Origin: Gammaproteobacteria bacterium
GTDB lineage: Bacteria; Pseudomonadota; Gammaproteobacteria; JAJDOJ01
DNA: 64,000 bases
Reading direction: 5' to 3'
Assembly: GCA_026984215.1 (NCBI GenBank)
Contig: JALSSO010000026.1
Location: 1-64,000, forward strand
A model generated the notes under the pieces. The model had not been told where the DNA came from, searched no databases, and saw nothing but the letters and a program-made list of their open reading frames with translations. Below, piece after piece: positions 15,357 to 24,996 of this stretch; positions within the stretch are counted from its first letter, which is position 1, and each line of letters begins with the position of its first letter. The translations under genes were made by a program, and so were the position numbers.

Positions 15357-17132
15357 TCAGGGCTGATGCCGTATGCGCAGGTTGAGCTCGCGCAGTTGGG
15401 CCTCGGTGACCGGGGCCGGCGCGTCGGTGAGGGGGCAGTGCGCCGTCTGCGTCTTGGGGAAGGCCATGACGTCGCGAATCGAGCGGCTGCCCGTCATCAG
15501 CATCACCAGGCGGTCCAGGCCGAAGGCGATGCCGCCGTGGGGCGGGCATCCGTAGCGCAGCGCCCGCAGCAGGAAGCCGAACTGGGCCTCGGCCGTCTCC
15601 GGGCCGATGCCCAGAATCCGGAACACGGCCTCCTGCATTTCGGAGCGGTGGATACGGATGGAGCCCCCGCCCACCTCCACGCCGTTGAGCACCACGTCGT
15701 AGGCCCGCGAGCGGGCTTCGCCGGGAGCGGCCTCCAGCGCCGCCGGATCCTCCACGGCCGGGGCCGTGAAGGGATGATGCAGGGCGGCCCAGCGCTTCTC
15801 ACGCGCGTCCCATTCGAACATGGGGAAGTCCACCACCCACAGCGCACGCCAGCCCTCGGCCACCAGACCCCGGTCCTCGCCCAGGCGCACCCGCAGAGCA
15901 CCCAGTGCCTCGTTGACCACCGCGGCCCGATCGGCCCCGAAGAACAGGATGTCCCCGGTCTGTGCCCCGGTGCGTTCCAGCAAGGACTCGACCACCGCAT
16001 CGGGCAGGAACTTGAGGATGGGCGACTGCAGCCCTTCCCGGCCCCGCCCGCGGTCGTTGACCTTGATGTAGGCCAGCCCCTTGGCTCCGTAGCGGCCCAC
16101 GAAGGCCGTGTAGTCGTCGATCTCCTTGCGGGACAACGCCGCGCCGCCCGGCAGGCGGAGCACCGCCACCCGGCCGCGCGGGTCGTTGGCCGGCCCGGCG
16201 AACACCTTGAACTCCACGGCCCGCATGGCCTCGGTCATGTCCACCAGCTCCAGCGGGATGCGCAGGTCCGGCCGGTCGGTGCCGAAGCGCCGCATGGCCT
16301 CGTCATAGGCCATGCGCGGGAAGGGATCGGGCAGCTCCACCTCCAGCACCTCGCGGAACAGCGCGCGCAGCATGGTCTCCATCAGCGCCATGATCCCGTC
16401 CTCGTCCATGAACGAGGTCTCCACGTCGAGCTGCGTGAACTCGGGCTGGCGGTCGGCACGCAGGTCCTCGTCGCGGAAACAGCGCACGATCTGGTAGTAA
16501 CGGTCCATGCCGCCCATCATGAGCAGTTGCTTGAACAACTGCGGCGACTGGGGCAGCGCGTAGAAGGCGCCCGGATGGAGTCGACTCGGCACCAGGAAGT
16601 CCCGCGCCCCCTCCGGCGTGGCGCGGGTGAGCATGGGGGTCTCGATGTCCACGAACCCGTGCTCGTCCAGGAACCGACGCATGGCGCGGGTGACTCGAGC
16701 GCGCATCAACAGGTTGCGCTGCATCGTGGGCCGGCGCAGGTCGATGTAGCGGTGACGCAGGCGGTGCTCCTCGCCCACGTCGTCCTCGTCGAGCTGGAAC
16801 GGAGGCGTCTGGGCGGCATTGAGCACTTCCACCTCGTGGCCCAGCACCTCGATGCGGCCGGTGGCCAGGTCCGGGTTCTCGGTGCCCTCGGGGCGACGCC
16901 GCACCCGTCCGCGCACCCGCAGCACGTATTCGTTGCGCACCCGGTCGGCGACGGCGAACGGTTCGGGTCGGTCCGGATCGAACACCACCTGCACCAGGCC
17001 CGAACGATCGCGCAGGTCGATGAAGATCACGCCGCCGTGGTCGCGGCGCCGGTTCACCCAGCCGCAGACGGCCACCTCTTCGTCCAGGTGGGCCGTGTCG
17101 AGCTCACCACAGTAATGGGTACGCATGGGCAT
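15357..17132 (-). CDS. aspS: Aspartyl-tRNA synthetase
   Basis: 591-residue class II synthetase, matching the bacterial length of about 590. OB-fold anticodon domain first ([12 protein letters not shown]), then motif 2 ([20 protein letters not shown]) and motif 3 ([12 protein letters not shown]), with the bacterial GAD insertion between. The start is ATG 17132 (MPMRTHYCG), with AGGA 5 bases before it; ATG 17126 matches the E. coli N-terminus but is farther from it. Downstream of fmdB, a usual pairing. Whether it is discriminating or also charges Asn-tRNA cannot be told here. Confidence 0.97.
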   Translation of the reverse strand: MPMRTHYCGELDTAHLDEEVAVCGWVNRRRDHGGVIFIDLRDRSGLVQVVFDPDRPEPFAVADRVRNEYVLRVRGRVRRRPEGTENPDLATGRIEVLGHEVEVLNAAQTPPFQLDEDDVGEEHRLRHRYIDLRRPTMQRNLLMRARVTRAMRRFLDEHGFVDIETPMLTRATPEGARDFLVPSRLHPGAFYALPQSPQLFKQLLMMGGMDRYYQIVRCFRDEDLRADRQPEFTQLDVETSFMDEDGIMALMETMLRALFREVLEVELPDPFPRMAYDEAMRRFGTDRPDLRIPLELVDMTEAMRAVEFKVFAGPANDPRGRVAVLRLPGGAALSRKEIDDYTAFVGRYGAKGLAYIKVNDRGRGREGLQSPILKFLPDAVVESLLERTGAQTGDILFFGADRAAVVNEALGALRVRLGEDRGLVAEGWRALWVVDFPMFEWDAREKRWAALHHPFTAPAVEDPAALEAAPGEARSRAYDVVLNGVEVGGGSIRIHRSEMQEAVFRILGIGPETAEAQFGFLLRALRYGCPPHGGIAFGLDRLVMLMTGSRSIRDVMAFPKTQTAHCPLTDAPAPVTEAQLRELNLRIRHQP

Positions 17133-17244
17133 CGAGTCCTGTTGCCGGCGCGCCGGACGGCGCGGGAAAGGCGGGGATGTTACGAAGGGGGCAGAGCGGG
17201 CGCAACCGGCCCGGCCATGCATCGGAAGGAACGATTCGCCCCGC

Positions 17245-17535
17245 TCAGGCCGAGGCCGCCTTGGCCGGCTGGTCTTTCTTGGCCTTGCCGTCGGTCTTGG
17301 CCTTGGAAGCGGATTTCTCCCCGGACGAGGACTCGGCGAGGTTGCGCTGGTTACCGCTCTTGAAGTCGGTCTCGTACCAGCCGCTGCCCTTGAGCCGGAA
17401 GGCCGCCGCCGAGACCAGCTTGCGCAGCCCCGGCGCCTCGCACTCGGGACAGTCCCGCAGGGGTTCGTCGCTGATCTTCTGGATCACCTCCAGCCGGTGT
17501 CCGCAGGCCTCACACTCGTATTCGTAGATCGGCAT
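17245..17535 (-). CDS. FmdB-family zinc-ribbon regulatory protein
   Basis: 96-residue protein beginning [12 protein letters not shown] with a CxxC...CPEC zinc ribbon (residues about 9-40), the FmdB/PRK09678-like family. The C-terminal third is a Lys/Ala/Ser/Gly-rich disordered tail. ATG 17535 follows AGGAGGGA closely. It sits about 110 bases upstream of aspS on the same strand. The function is unknown beyond a suggested regulatory or nucleic-acid role. Confidence 0.85.
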   Translation of the reverse strand: MPIYEYECEACGHRLEVIQKISDEPLRDCPECEAPGLRKLVSAAAFRLKGSGWYETDFKSGNQRNLAESSSGEKSASKAKTDGKAKKDQPAKAASA

Positions 17536-17580
17536 GAGATCCCTCCTCACAAACGATTAGCGTTCCATTATATTGGGTCC

Positions 17581-18453
17581 ATGACCGCGAATACCAACAG
17601 CGCGCCCGAATCGGAGCGCACGGTCCTGATCACCGGCTGTTCCAGCGGAATCGGCCGTCGGGCGGCCGAGATGCTCGCCGCGCGCGGCTGGCGCGTGTTC
17701 GCCACGGCCCGCAAGGCGGACGACGTGCACCGCCTGGCCGCCGACGGCTTCGAGGCCCTGCGTCTGGACCTGGACGCGCCGGCGAGCATCGCCGAGGCGG
17801 TGGAGACCGTCATGGAACGCACCGGCGGGCGCCTGTACGCGCTGTTCAACAACGGCGCCTATGGTCAGCCGGGCGCAGTGGAGGACCTGTCGCGCGAGAC
17901 CCTGCGCGCCCAGTTCGAGACCAACCTGTTCGGCTGGGTAGATCTCACCAACCGGGTGATCCCGCACATGCGCCGGGCCGGCCGCGGTCGGATCGTCAAC
18001 AACAGCTCGGTGCTCGGGCTGATCGCCCTCCCCTTGCGTGGGGCCTACAATGCCAGCAAGTTCGCCCTGGAGGGGCTCACCGACACCCTGCGCCTGGAGC
18101 TGCACGGCAGCGGGATCCATGTGAGCCTCATCGAACCCGGTCCCATCGAGAGCCGCTTCCGCGCCAACGCCGTGCGCCACCTGCGCGAGCGGATCGACCT
18201 GGCGCGCAGCCCCTTCGCGCGTCAGTATCACGGCGCCCTGCGTCGGCTGGAACGCGCGGGTCCCGCGGCCCCGTTCACCCTGCCACCCGAGGCCGTGGTG
18301 CGCCGGCTGATCCATGCGCTGGAATCCCCCCGCCCGAAACCGCGCTACTACGTCACCACGCCGACCTACCTGTTCGCCATGCTGCGGCGGCTCCTGCCCA
18401 CCCGGGCGCTGGACCGGATCCTGCGTGCGGTCTCGGCGCGGGAGAACGTCTGA
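17581..18453 (+). CDS. Short-chain dehydrogenase/reductase (SDR)
   Basis: 290-residue classical SDR. TGCSSGIG (residues about 19-26) binds the dinucleotide; FNNGAYG takes the place of the NNAG motif; the catalytic Ser is in NNSSVLG, and YNASK gives Tyr and Lys. The length and C-terminal extension resemble the YbbO/retinol-dehydrogenase-like group. The substrate cannot be assigned. It is divergent from fmdB across 45 bases, with an A+T patch (CATTATATT) just before the start and no clear Shine-Dalgarno. Confidence 0.85.
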   Translation: MTANTNSAPESERTVLITGCSSGIGRRAAEMLAARGWRVFATARKADDVHRLAADGFEALRLDLDAPASIAEAVETVMERTGGRLYALFNNGAYGQPGAVEDLSRETLRAQFETNLFGWVDLTNRVIPHMRRAGRGRIVNNSSVLGLIALPLRGAYNASKFALEGLTDTLRLELHGSGIHVSLIEPGPIESRFRANAVRHLRERIDLARSPFARQYHGALRRLERAGPAAPFTLPPEAVVRRLIHALESPRPKPRYYVTTPTYLFAMLRRLLPTRALDRILRAVSARENV

Positions 18454-18565
18454 CCTGAGGCGCCGTTGCCCCGACCTCCGGCATCCCCGAGCGGGCCGGC
18501 CGGCATTAAACTGCCCATGGGCTGCAACAACAGGAAAATCACCGGCAGGAAGTCAGCGCCCCCCC

Positions 18566-20320
18566 ATGCGGTTCGTCCATCTTCCTCTCACCCATGGCAC
18601 GTCGCTGAACAAGGAGCTGCAAGCCCGCGGCATCCGGGACCATCCCCGTCAGCTCGTGCTGGCGTTCGTGACTCGTCCGGACGACGTGCGCGCGGCCCAG
18701 GAGACCCTCGCGGGGGCGTTTCGCGAGTCCCGGCTGCTCGGCGTCACGGCCGCGGGCGCGCTCGCCGGAGAGGGGATTCACGATCGGGGCACCTTGCTCG
18801 CGTTGCTCGAATTCGACTCCACCGACATCGAGATCACGTGGGCGGACCGCGGCCAGACGGACACGGATTTCGAGCTGGGCCGGCGCCTGGCCGAGGGGAT
18901 CCTCGACCGGGGACCTCCGGATGCCGCCCTCCTGTGGATCTCCGATCTCGCCTGCAACGGGGATGCGATCCTGGGAGGGCTCGGCAGCGGCGGGATGCGC
19001 AGCCCCGCCTTCGGCGCGCTCGCCGCCGACGACCTGAGCTACCGGCGCACGGCCGTGTTCTCCCGGGATCGAATCCTGGAGCGGGGGGCCGCGGCGGTCG
19101 TGCTGCGGGGCGCCGGTCTGCGGATCCAAGGTTTCCACAGCCTCGACTGGGTGGCGCTGGGGCGCACCCTGCGGGTGACCTCGGCCCGTGACAGCCAGAT
19201 CGAATCCCTGGATGGCATCCCGGCCCTCACCGTGCTCCAGCGCTACCTCGGGAAAAAGGCCCCGGACCGGTTCGTGCGGCTGTCCGCCCAGTTCCCCCTC
19301 ATCGTGGAGCGCCGCGGACACGAGGTGGCGCGCAGGTGCGTCGGCGTTGCCGACGAAAGTGCCCTGCGTTTTTCCGGCAGTTTCAGCAACGGCGACCTGG
19401 TCCGCTTCGGGCTCGGGAATCTAGAGCAGGCATTGCAGTCGATCCGCACGGTCCAGCGCGACCTCGCCCAGTTGGCGCCCGAAGCCATTCTGCTACTGCC
19501 GTCGGCGGCGAGGCGCCGGCTGCTACGGGCCTGCAGCGAGCTGGAGGTGCACGGCTACCCGGACATCGCGCCCACGGCCGGGATGTTCGGCTACGGCCAG
19601 TTCTTCCATGACGGCAGCGGCAACGAATTCTCCAACAACCTCCTGCTGGCCGTGGGTCTCAGTGAGGGGGCGGGCGAGGGTCGGAACGGGCCCGGCCACA
19701 GGAGCTCGGTGGACTCCCGCCCTCCCCACGGCTCCACCACGCAGATGGAGTTGGAGGCGATCGCCCAGCTCGCCATCGCGGCCAACCAGGACCTGAAGCA
19801 CCTCAACGACTCCCTGGAACAGCTGGCGACCACGGACCCGCTCACCGAGGTCTACAACCGGCGCAAGATCCAAGCCCTCTTGGACCAGGAACTGGCCCGC
19901 GTCCGGCGTTACGGCACGCGCAGCGCGCTCATCATGCTGGACCTGGACGACTTCAAACAGATCAACGATGCCTACGGGCACGACGTGGGCGACTTGATCC
20001 TGCGCTCGGTGACCACCGCCATCCGGGAGCAGTTACGCACGACCGACGCCATCGGCCGCTGGGGCGGCGAGGAGTTCCTCGTGCTGTGCCGTGGCACCCA
20101 ACTGGCGGACGCCGCCCAGCTCGCCGAGCGCATTCGCCGCTGCGTGGAACGCGCCCACGAGGACACGGGCAACGAGATCACGTTGAGTCTGGGCGTCACC
20201 GAACTCGCCGGCACGGACACGCTGCACTCGCTGCTCAGTCGCGCCGACAAAGCCTTGTACGCGGCCAAGCACGGCGGCAAGAACGCCGTGCGGGCCATCC
20301 CACCTCCCGGCGAACCGTGA
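18566..20320 (+). CDS. FIST-domain diguanylate cyclase
   Basis: 584-residue cytosolic protein. FIST N and FIST C sensory domains occupy about residues 30-370, then a linker with a short coiled region (LAIAANQDLKHLNDSLEQLA), then a GGDEF domain (about 425-580). The active site reads GGEEF, which is competent, and an RxxD (RTTD) five residues before it is a potential inhibitory c-di-GMP I-site. FIST domains are thought to bind small ligands such as amino acids. It probably makes c-di-GMP in response to an unknown small molecule. The start is not firmly set by a ribosome-binding site. Confidence 0.9.
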   Translation: MRFVHLPLTHGTSLNKELQARGIRDHPRQLVLAFVTRPDDVRAAQETLAGAFRESRLLGVTAAGALAGEGIHDRGTLLALLEFDSTDIEITWADRGQTDTDFELGRRLAEGILDRGPPDAALLWISDLACNGDAILGGLGSGGMRSPAFGALAADDLSYRRTAVFSRDRILERGAAAVVLRGAGLRIQGFHSLDWVALGRTLRVTSARDSQIESLDGIPALTVLQRYLGKKAPDRFVRLSAQFPLIVERRGHEVARRCVGVADESALRFSGSFSNGDLVRFGLGNLEQALQSIRTVQRDLAQLAPEAILLLPSAARRRLLRACSELEVHGYPDIAPTAGMFGYGQFFHDGSGNEFSNNLLLAVGLSEGAGEGRNGPGHRSSVDSRPPHGSTTQMELEAIAQLAIAANQDLKHLNDSLEQLATTDPLTEVYNRRKIQALLDQELARVRRYGTRSALIMLDLDDFKQINDAYGHDVGDLILRSVTTAIREQLRTTDAIGRWGGEEFLVLCRGTQLADAAQLAERIRRCVERAHEDTGNEITLSLGVTELAGTDTLHSLLSRADKALYAAKHGGKNAVRAIPPPGEP

Positions 20321-20409
20321 CACCATGTCGGGATCACCCGCCGCGGGGCCGGGGGCATGTCGAATCGAACGCCCCGGGGGTTCGTCCAGCACGGCGCACG
20401 CCCAGCCGC

Positions 20410-21231
20410 TCATTGGGTCCTCCCTCTGCGGGCTTCCTTGATCGTTTCGTAGGCGGCGATGATGTGCTGGGTCTTCTCCTTGGCCAGGCGCATCATCTCG
20501 TCCGGGAGCCCCTGCGAGGCCAGCTTGTCGGGATGGTGCTGGCTGAGCAGCCGCCGGTAGGCCCGCTTGACCTCGGCATCGCTGGCGTCGGGCGACACCC
20601 CCAGGGTCTGATAGGCCGCCGCCAGCGAATCGTGCCCCTCACGCCGGGCGCCGGCGCCCGTGCGACGCTGCCCGCGCAACAGGGACTCCAGACCGCGCAG
20701 ATCCTCATCCGACAGACCGAGCCGCTCGGCGATGCGCAGCAGCAGGCGACGTTCGGCCGGGTCGATCCGCCCATCGGCGAAGGCCACCTCCAGCTGCACC
20801 TCCAGGAAGAAACGGGCGAGCATGGGCTGAAAGCGGATCACGCCACGCAACACGTCCAGGGCCGCGTCCAGATCGAAGTCCGCGGACTTGCCCTCCCGGA
20901 AATAACCGATGGCGGCACGGCGCTGCTCGGGCGAGAGGTTCATGCGCGCCATGATCTGCTCGGCGGCCCGGATCTCCGCCTCGGACACCCGTCCGTCGGC
21001 CTTGCTGAGATGCCCCATCACGCGGAAGGTGGTGCGGAAGAACGTCTCCTGCAGCCTCGACAGCGCCTCAGCCACCGGCCGCACCACGGCCCGCGCCCGG
21101 TCGTACATGTGCCCGAGGAACACCCCCACCAACGCGCCGAGCCACCCGCCCAGGAGCCACCCGGCCAGGCCGCCGACGAGCTTGCCCGTCCAGGACTGGA
21201 AGCGGGCTGGAAGCAGGGAAGCGGGATTCAT
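20410..21231 (-). CDS. djlA: DjlA-type membrane-anchored J-domain co-chaperone
   Basis: 273 residues. One N-terminal glycine-zipper-like membrane helix (about 18-42), a TerB-like domain in the middle (about 60-190), and a C-terminal J domain with HHPDK (HPD motif) near residue 232. This order is that of DjlA, a DnaK partner at the inner membrane. The usual length is about 270. Convergent with the FIST-GGDEF gene. Confidence 0.93.
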   Translation of the reverse strand: MNPASLLPARFQSWTGKLVGGLAGWLLGGWLGALVGVFLGHMYDRARAVVRPVAEALSRLQETFFRTTFRVMGHLSKADGRVSEAEIRAAEQIMARMNLSPEQRRAAIGYFREGKSADFDLDAALDVLRGVIRFQPMLARFFLEVQLEVAFADGRIDPAERRLLLRIAERLGLSDEDLRGLESLLRGQRRTGAGARREGHDSLAAAYQTLGVSPDASDAEVKRAYRRLLSQHHPDKLASQGLPDEMMRLAKEKTQHIIAAYETIKEARRGRTQ

Positions 21232-21306
21232 GAGAGCGGCGTGAGCCGGGTGACTCGGCTGGGCTGTGGGTGGCGATTTCGCCAGAGTATAAACCCGCGC
21301 GACCGG

Positions 21307-22164
21307 CTACTCCGAAACGGCCGATCCAACGCGTCGGCCGTGCTCCAGGTAGGCGGCGATTCCCTCGCACAGGCGTGCGGCCAACGCCGCCCGAAACCGG
21401 GCATCGCGCAGCCGCGCCGCCTGCACGGGATCGGACAACGTGGTCGGCTCCACGAGCACGGCCGGCACCGCCGTGCGGCGCAACACCACGAACCGAGCGC
21501 GTTTCACCCCACGGTCGCGCACACCCTCCAGGCCCGCGCCCCGCGGCCCCGCCAGGGCCTCATGGATGTGGCGCGCGAGCCGCTCCGATGCGGCCGCCCG
21601 CCACGCCTCGCGCAAGCGCCGTTGCAGACTCGCAAATCCCGCAAAGCGCGGCCACCGGCGCGGCCCCGGCATCTCCCACCGGCCCGGATCCGGCGCCGGG
21701 CCGGCATAGTAGACCTCCAGAACCGCCCCCCGTGGTCGCGGCAGCGCGTTGAGGTGCACCGAGACCAGCACGTCCGCACCGATCCGATCCGCCCAACGGG
21801 CCCGTTCGTCCAGAGAGCGGTACACGTCGGCGGTGCGCGAGAGGGCCACGCGCAGCCCCCGCCGCCGCAGGCAGCCCGCCAGCCCGCGGGCCAGCAGGAG
21901 GGTCCAGTGCTTTTCCGGCGTCCCGTCGGGGGCGATGGCGCCCGGGTCGCGCCCCCCGTGCCCGGGGTCGATGGCCACCAGCGCACCGGCAGGTCCGACC
22001 CCCGTCAGGGCCGCCAGCGAGCGCGGGACCGGATCGGCGCCCGCCTCGATCCAGGCCGCTTCCGGGGCGTGATGCGCGGGGTTCAGACGCAGCGCGGCCA
22101 CCGCCGCGACCAGCACGAACGACACCGACACGGCCGTCGCCGCCCACCGGACCCCGCCACCCAC
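21307..22164 (-). CDS. N-acetylmuramoyl-L-alanine amidase
   Basis: 285-residue Amidase_3 zinc hydrolase that cleaves the peptide stem from peptidoglycan. Hydrophobic N-terminus (about residues 8-28) as signal or anchor. AIDPGHGGRDPGA supplies the first zinc ligand, SVHLNA the second, and a late VEPTTLSD the acidic catalytic region. No AMIN or LysM domain is present, so it is only the catalytic unit. GTG 22164 starts 3 bases after the upstream stop. The catalytic Glu context (VEPTTLS rather than the common E-x-G-F-L/I-S/T-N) is unusual. Confidence 0.85.
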   Translation of the reverse strand: MGGGVRWAATAVSVSFVLVAAVAALRLNPAHHAPEAAWIEAGADPVPRSLAALTGVGPAGALVAIDPGHGGRDPGAIAPDGTPEKHWTLLLARGLAGCLRRRGLRVALSRTADVYRSLDERARWADRIGADVLVSVHLNALPRPRGAVLEVYYAGPAPDPGRWEMPGPRRWPRFAGFASLQRRLREAWRAAASERLARHIHEALAGPRGAGLEGVRDRGVKRARFVVLRRTAVPAVLVEPTTLSDPVQAARLRDARFRAALAARLCEGIAAYLEHGRRVGSAVSE

Positions 22165-22167
22165 GGT

Positions 22168-23688
22168 TCAGGATCCCGGCCGGCTCAGGTAGGGGAGCGG
22201 CCAGAACGGACCCACCCACTCCCGACGCCACCAGTGGCCGGTTCGCGTCCGCTCCCGGGCGTCGGTGAACCGGTACCGCCACAAGGTGCTGCGCAGGTAA
22301 CGCGGTGGCGCGTCCGCAAAGGGGTTGTGTTCCAGCAGCGCCGTGACCTCGGGGGCGTTTTCCAGCAACCGCTCCAGGAAGGCGGCGTACCAGTCCAGGA
22401 ACAGCGGCCCCATGGGCACGAACCACATCATCCAATCCAGTCTCGGCTGATGCGGGACGATGAACCGCGGCGCCTGGTCCAGCCGGTCCGGTCGGTAGCG
22501 GAACAGGTACGGCCGCCAGTGCCGCCCGTCCCGGGAACCCTCGATCACGACCTCCACCCGCTCGGTCTTCATGGTGGGGAAGACGTGGTACGGGTGGGCC
22601 AGATGCCAACCCCGCCACAGGCGCATGGCTTGCTCCAGCGGGCCGGGCAGCGGCGTGCTCCGAACCATGTGCCAGGCCTCCACGGCGGCCGCCGTCAGGA
22701 GCAGCACCGCCATCACGCCGAGGCTCCAGCGCCGCCACCTCCCACCGGGCGGGGTCGGAGAGACGTCGGCCGCCAGGCGCGCGGCCAACCCGACGGGCAG
22801 CACCCGGCGCACGGCCCGGTCGTCGAACAGGAACAGACACAGGGCCATGGACAAGAGATTGAAGAAGTTGTGATTGGAAGTGGCGAGAATGGCCGCTTGC
22901 ATGCCCAGCGTGAGCCAGGCGGCGATGAACCGCGGCGTGCGCGACAAGAACATCATGAACGGGACCACGATCTCGATCACCAGACTGAAGAAGGTCAGCG
23001 CCTCGTGGACCGGCAGCGGGAACTGGTGAGCCACCCAGGAGCCTTCGTGCGGCAGCGGCTGGGTCTCGAAGTAATAGGCCAGCGCGGTGAGCCCCGCCCA
23101 GGACGGATCGCCGCTCAGCAGCTTGGACAGGCCGGAGAGGAAACGCAGTCGAAACAGCAGGATCTTGTAGAGCCAGATCACGACCCGTGCGCCACCGGGC
23201 AGGAAGATGGCCAGAAACCCCGCCTCCAGCAGCAGGTAGTCCCACTGGAAGTTCATGAAGATCTGACCCGCCTGGGCGAGCGAGAGATAGAGCAGCCACA
23301 GGGCCACCAGCACCGGCCGCAGCCAGCGCCCCAGGATCAGGAGCACGGCGAGGACACATCCGACCAGCGTGGCCCCCTGCAACATCCAGTCCGAGGCCGA
23401 GATCCAGAAGACCATGGGATGCAGGACCCAGGCCATCGCCCCGGACTCCGCCTCGAGCGCCACCTGATAGGCCCGCAAGGGGAGGATCCCGCCCTCGCCC
23501 ACCAGGCCCAGGACCTGGACGCTCAGGGAGGCGAAGGCGGCGAGATAGATCGCCCCCAGCAAGCGCAGGAACAGGCCCGCCACCAAGCGGTATTCGTCCG
23601 CTGCGCCCGTTCCCGGCACGGCGGCGGCGGATACCGGCCTTGAATCGGCGTCCGCCGCGCCCAACGTAGGGGAAGGCACGCGATTCAT
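22168..23688 (-). CDS. Lipase maturation factor (LMF1-like) membrane protein
   Basis: 506-residue polytopic membrane protein with 8 or more helices in the first 350 residues and a soluble C-terminal part rich in Trp, Arg and Pro. FQWDYLLLEAGFLAIF, LSGDPSWAGLTALAYYFETQPLP and FPTMKTERVEVVIEGSRDG are typical of bacterial LMF-family proteins. The eukaryotic relative matures lipases in the ER; the bacterial role is unproven. ATG 23688 is used; the frame continues upstream without homology. It is in an operon with the amidase 3 bases downstream. Confidence 0.85.
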   Translation of the reverse strand: MNRVPSPTLGAADADSRPVSAAAVPGTGAADEYRLVAGLFLRLLGAIYLAAFASLSVQVLGLVGEGGILPLRAYQVALEAESGAMAWVLHPMVFWISASDWMLQGATLVGCVLAVLLILGRWLRPVLVALWLLYLSLAQAGQIFMNFQWDYLLLEAGFLAIFLPGGARVVIWLYKILLFRLRFLSGLSKLLSGDPSWAGLTALAYYFETQPLPHEGSWVAHQFPLPVHEALTFFSLVIEIVVPFMMFLSRTPRFIAAWLTLGMQAAILATSNHNFFNLLSMALCLFLFDDRAVRRVLPVGLAARLAADVSPTPPGGRWRRWSLGVMAVLLLTAAAVEAWHMVRSTPLPGPLEQAMRLWRGWHLAHPYHVFPTMKTERVEVVIEGSRDGRHWRPYLFRYRPDRLDQAPRFIVPHQPRLDWMMWFVPMGPLFLDWYAAFLERLLENAPEVTALLEHNPFADAPPRYLRSTLWRYRFTDARERTRTGHWWRREWVGPFWPLPYLSRPGS

Positions 23689-23733
23689 CCCCGATCTGCG
23701 GGAACCAACCATCACAAAGAGGAGCACCCGACC

Positions 23734-24183
23734 ATGACCATCATCGGCGTCCGCCAATTCGAGCAACTGTTCCGCAAGGCCGCGTCCCTGGACGTGGACA
23801 AGAACGACCTGCGCCGGCTGAGCGCATTCACGAACGACAAACTCCACGGCCTGCTGCTGCGGGGGCGGGCCAACGCCAAGGCCAACGGCCGGGACATCAT
23901 ACAGCCACAAGACCTGCCCATCACTCGCGGCTTGCAGGAATCCATCCACGCCTTCCGCTCCCTGGACGAGGCGCTGGAACTCAAACCCATCCTCGAGACC
24001 CTCGCCACCCTGCCCGAGATCGGGGCCGAATACAGTGACGAGGTGGAGTCGCGGCTGCCGGAGATCGTCGGCGGACTCGTGGTGGCGCTGGCCAAGACCT
24101 TCAAGATCCTGGACCCCGCGCTCAAGAATCCCCAGAGTGAGCACTGGGACAAGGCGCAGCGGATCTTCGACACCCTGATCTGA
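23734..24183 (+). CDS. DUF1931 family histone-fold protein
   Basis: 149-residue acidic to neutral helical protein. The family is known structurally (Aquifex aeolicus member) as two histone-fold-like units in one chain. Here the first unit is about residues 5-70 (VRQFEQLFRKAA...DKNDLRRLSAFTNDKLHGLLLRG...) and the second about 75-149 (ELKPILETL...LPEIVGGLVVALAKTF). Whether it binds DNA is unknown. GAGGAG sits 11 bases before the ATG. Divergent from the LMF-like gene, convergent with trmJ. Confidence 0.85.
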   Translation: MTIIGVRQFEQLFRKAASLDVDKNDLRRLSAFTNDKLHGLLLRGRANAKANGRDIIQPQDLPITRGLQESIHAFRSLDEALELKPILETLATLPEIGAEYSDEVESRLPEIVGGLVVALAKTFKILDPALKNPQSEHWDKAQRIFDTLI

Positions 24184-24199
24184 ACGTGGACCGCGGGCG

Positions 24200-24231
24200 G
24201 GGCTCGGCGCCGGCGCCCCTGCGCCGAGCCC
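24200..24231. terminator. Bidirectional hairpin between the DUF1931 gene and trmJ
   Basis: Perfect 11-bp inverted repeat (gggctcggcgc, 24200-24210, against 24221-24231) around a 10-base loop in a 60-bp convergent gap. There is no T run, but position and stem strength support a shared terminator. Confidence 0.55.
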
Positions 24232-24243
24232 ACGGCGCGCCGC

Positions 24244-24996
24244 TCAACGGCCCCGGCGCGGGCCCCGCTCGGCCGCCGCCAGGATGCCGCGCAGGATCTC
24301 CACCTCCCGGCTGCTCGGGCGGGCGCGGACGCACAGCCGCCGCAGACGCCGCATGAGCTGTTTCGGATTGTCCGGGTCGAGAAACTCCAGGGCGACGAGT
24401 ACCCGTTCCAGGTGTGCGTAGAGATGTTCCAGCTCGGCGGCGCTGGCCGGCGGGTCCGGATCCTCGTAACGCGCCCCCCAGAGCACCCCACCCGCGGCCA
24501 CGCGCAGTTCCCAGGCCATGAGCTGCACGGCGGCGGCGAGGTTCAGCGAGGCGAAGGCGGGGGCGCTCGGGATGCGTACCAGGGCGTGACAACGCTCCAG
24601 CTCGGCGTTGGTGAGCCCGGTCCGCTCGCGGCCGAACACCAGGGCCACCGCGCCCGATCCGGCGGCTTCCACCAGCCGCGCGGCGGCCTCGCGCGGATCC
24701 CATTCCGGCCAGCGCAGACTGCGCGCCCGCGCGCTGGTGCCCACCACGAGCCGAGACTCGGCAAGCGCCGCGTCGAGATCCGTCACCACCCGGGCCCCCC
24801 GCAGCACGTCGTCGGCCCCGGAGGCCCTAGCGGTGGCCTCCGGATCGGGGAAACGCGAAGGGGATACCAGCCAAAGCCGCTCCAGCCCCATGGTCTTCAT
24901 GGCCCGGGCCGCCGCCCCGATATTGCCCGGGTGGGTGGTGCCCACCAGCACCACGTGCACGCGTCCCAGGGCGGGCGCGCCGCGCTCGCCGCTCAC
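24244..24996 (-). CDS. trmJ: tRNA (cytidine/uridine-2'-O-)-methyltransferase TrmJ
   Basis: 250-residue SPOUT methyltransferase modifying position 32 of tRNAs. The N-terminus [22 protein letters not shown] is the family signature (Asn and Arg in GNIGAAAR); the knotted SAM site is in VFGRERTGL and [13 protein letters not shown] 24996 overlaps the zwf stop (GTGA). Length matches E. coli TrmJ (246). Coupling to zwf looks like gene packing rather than shared function. Confidence 0.92.
   Translation of the reverse strand: MSGERGAPALGRVHVVLVGTTHPGNIGAAARAMKTMGLERLWLVSPSRFPDPEATARASGADDVLRGARVVTDLDAALAESRLVVGTSARARSLRWPEWDPREAAARLVEAAGSGAVALVFGRERTGLTNAELERCHALVRIPSAPAFASLNLAAAVQLMAWELRVAAGGVLWGARYEDPDPPASAAELEHLYAHLERVLVALEFLDPDNPKQLMRRLRRLCVRARPSSREVEILRGILAAAERGPRRGR

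Noticed and set aside
20086-23643. Long open frame (about 1,185 codons) on the plus strand
   Set aside because: Antisense to djlA, the amidase and the LMF-like gene; Arg/Pro/Gln-rich translation with no domain.
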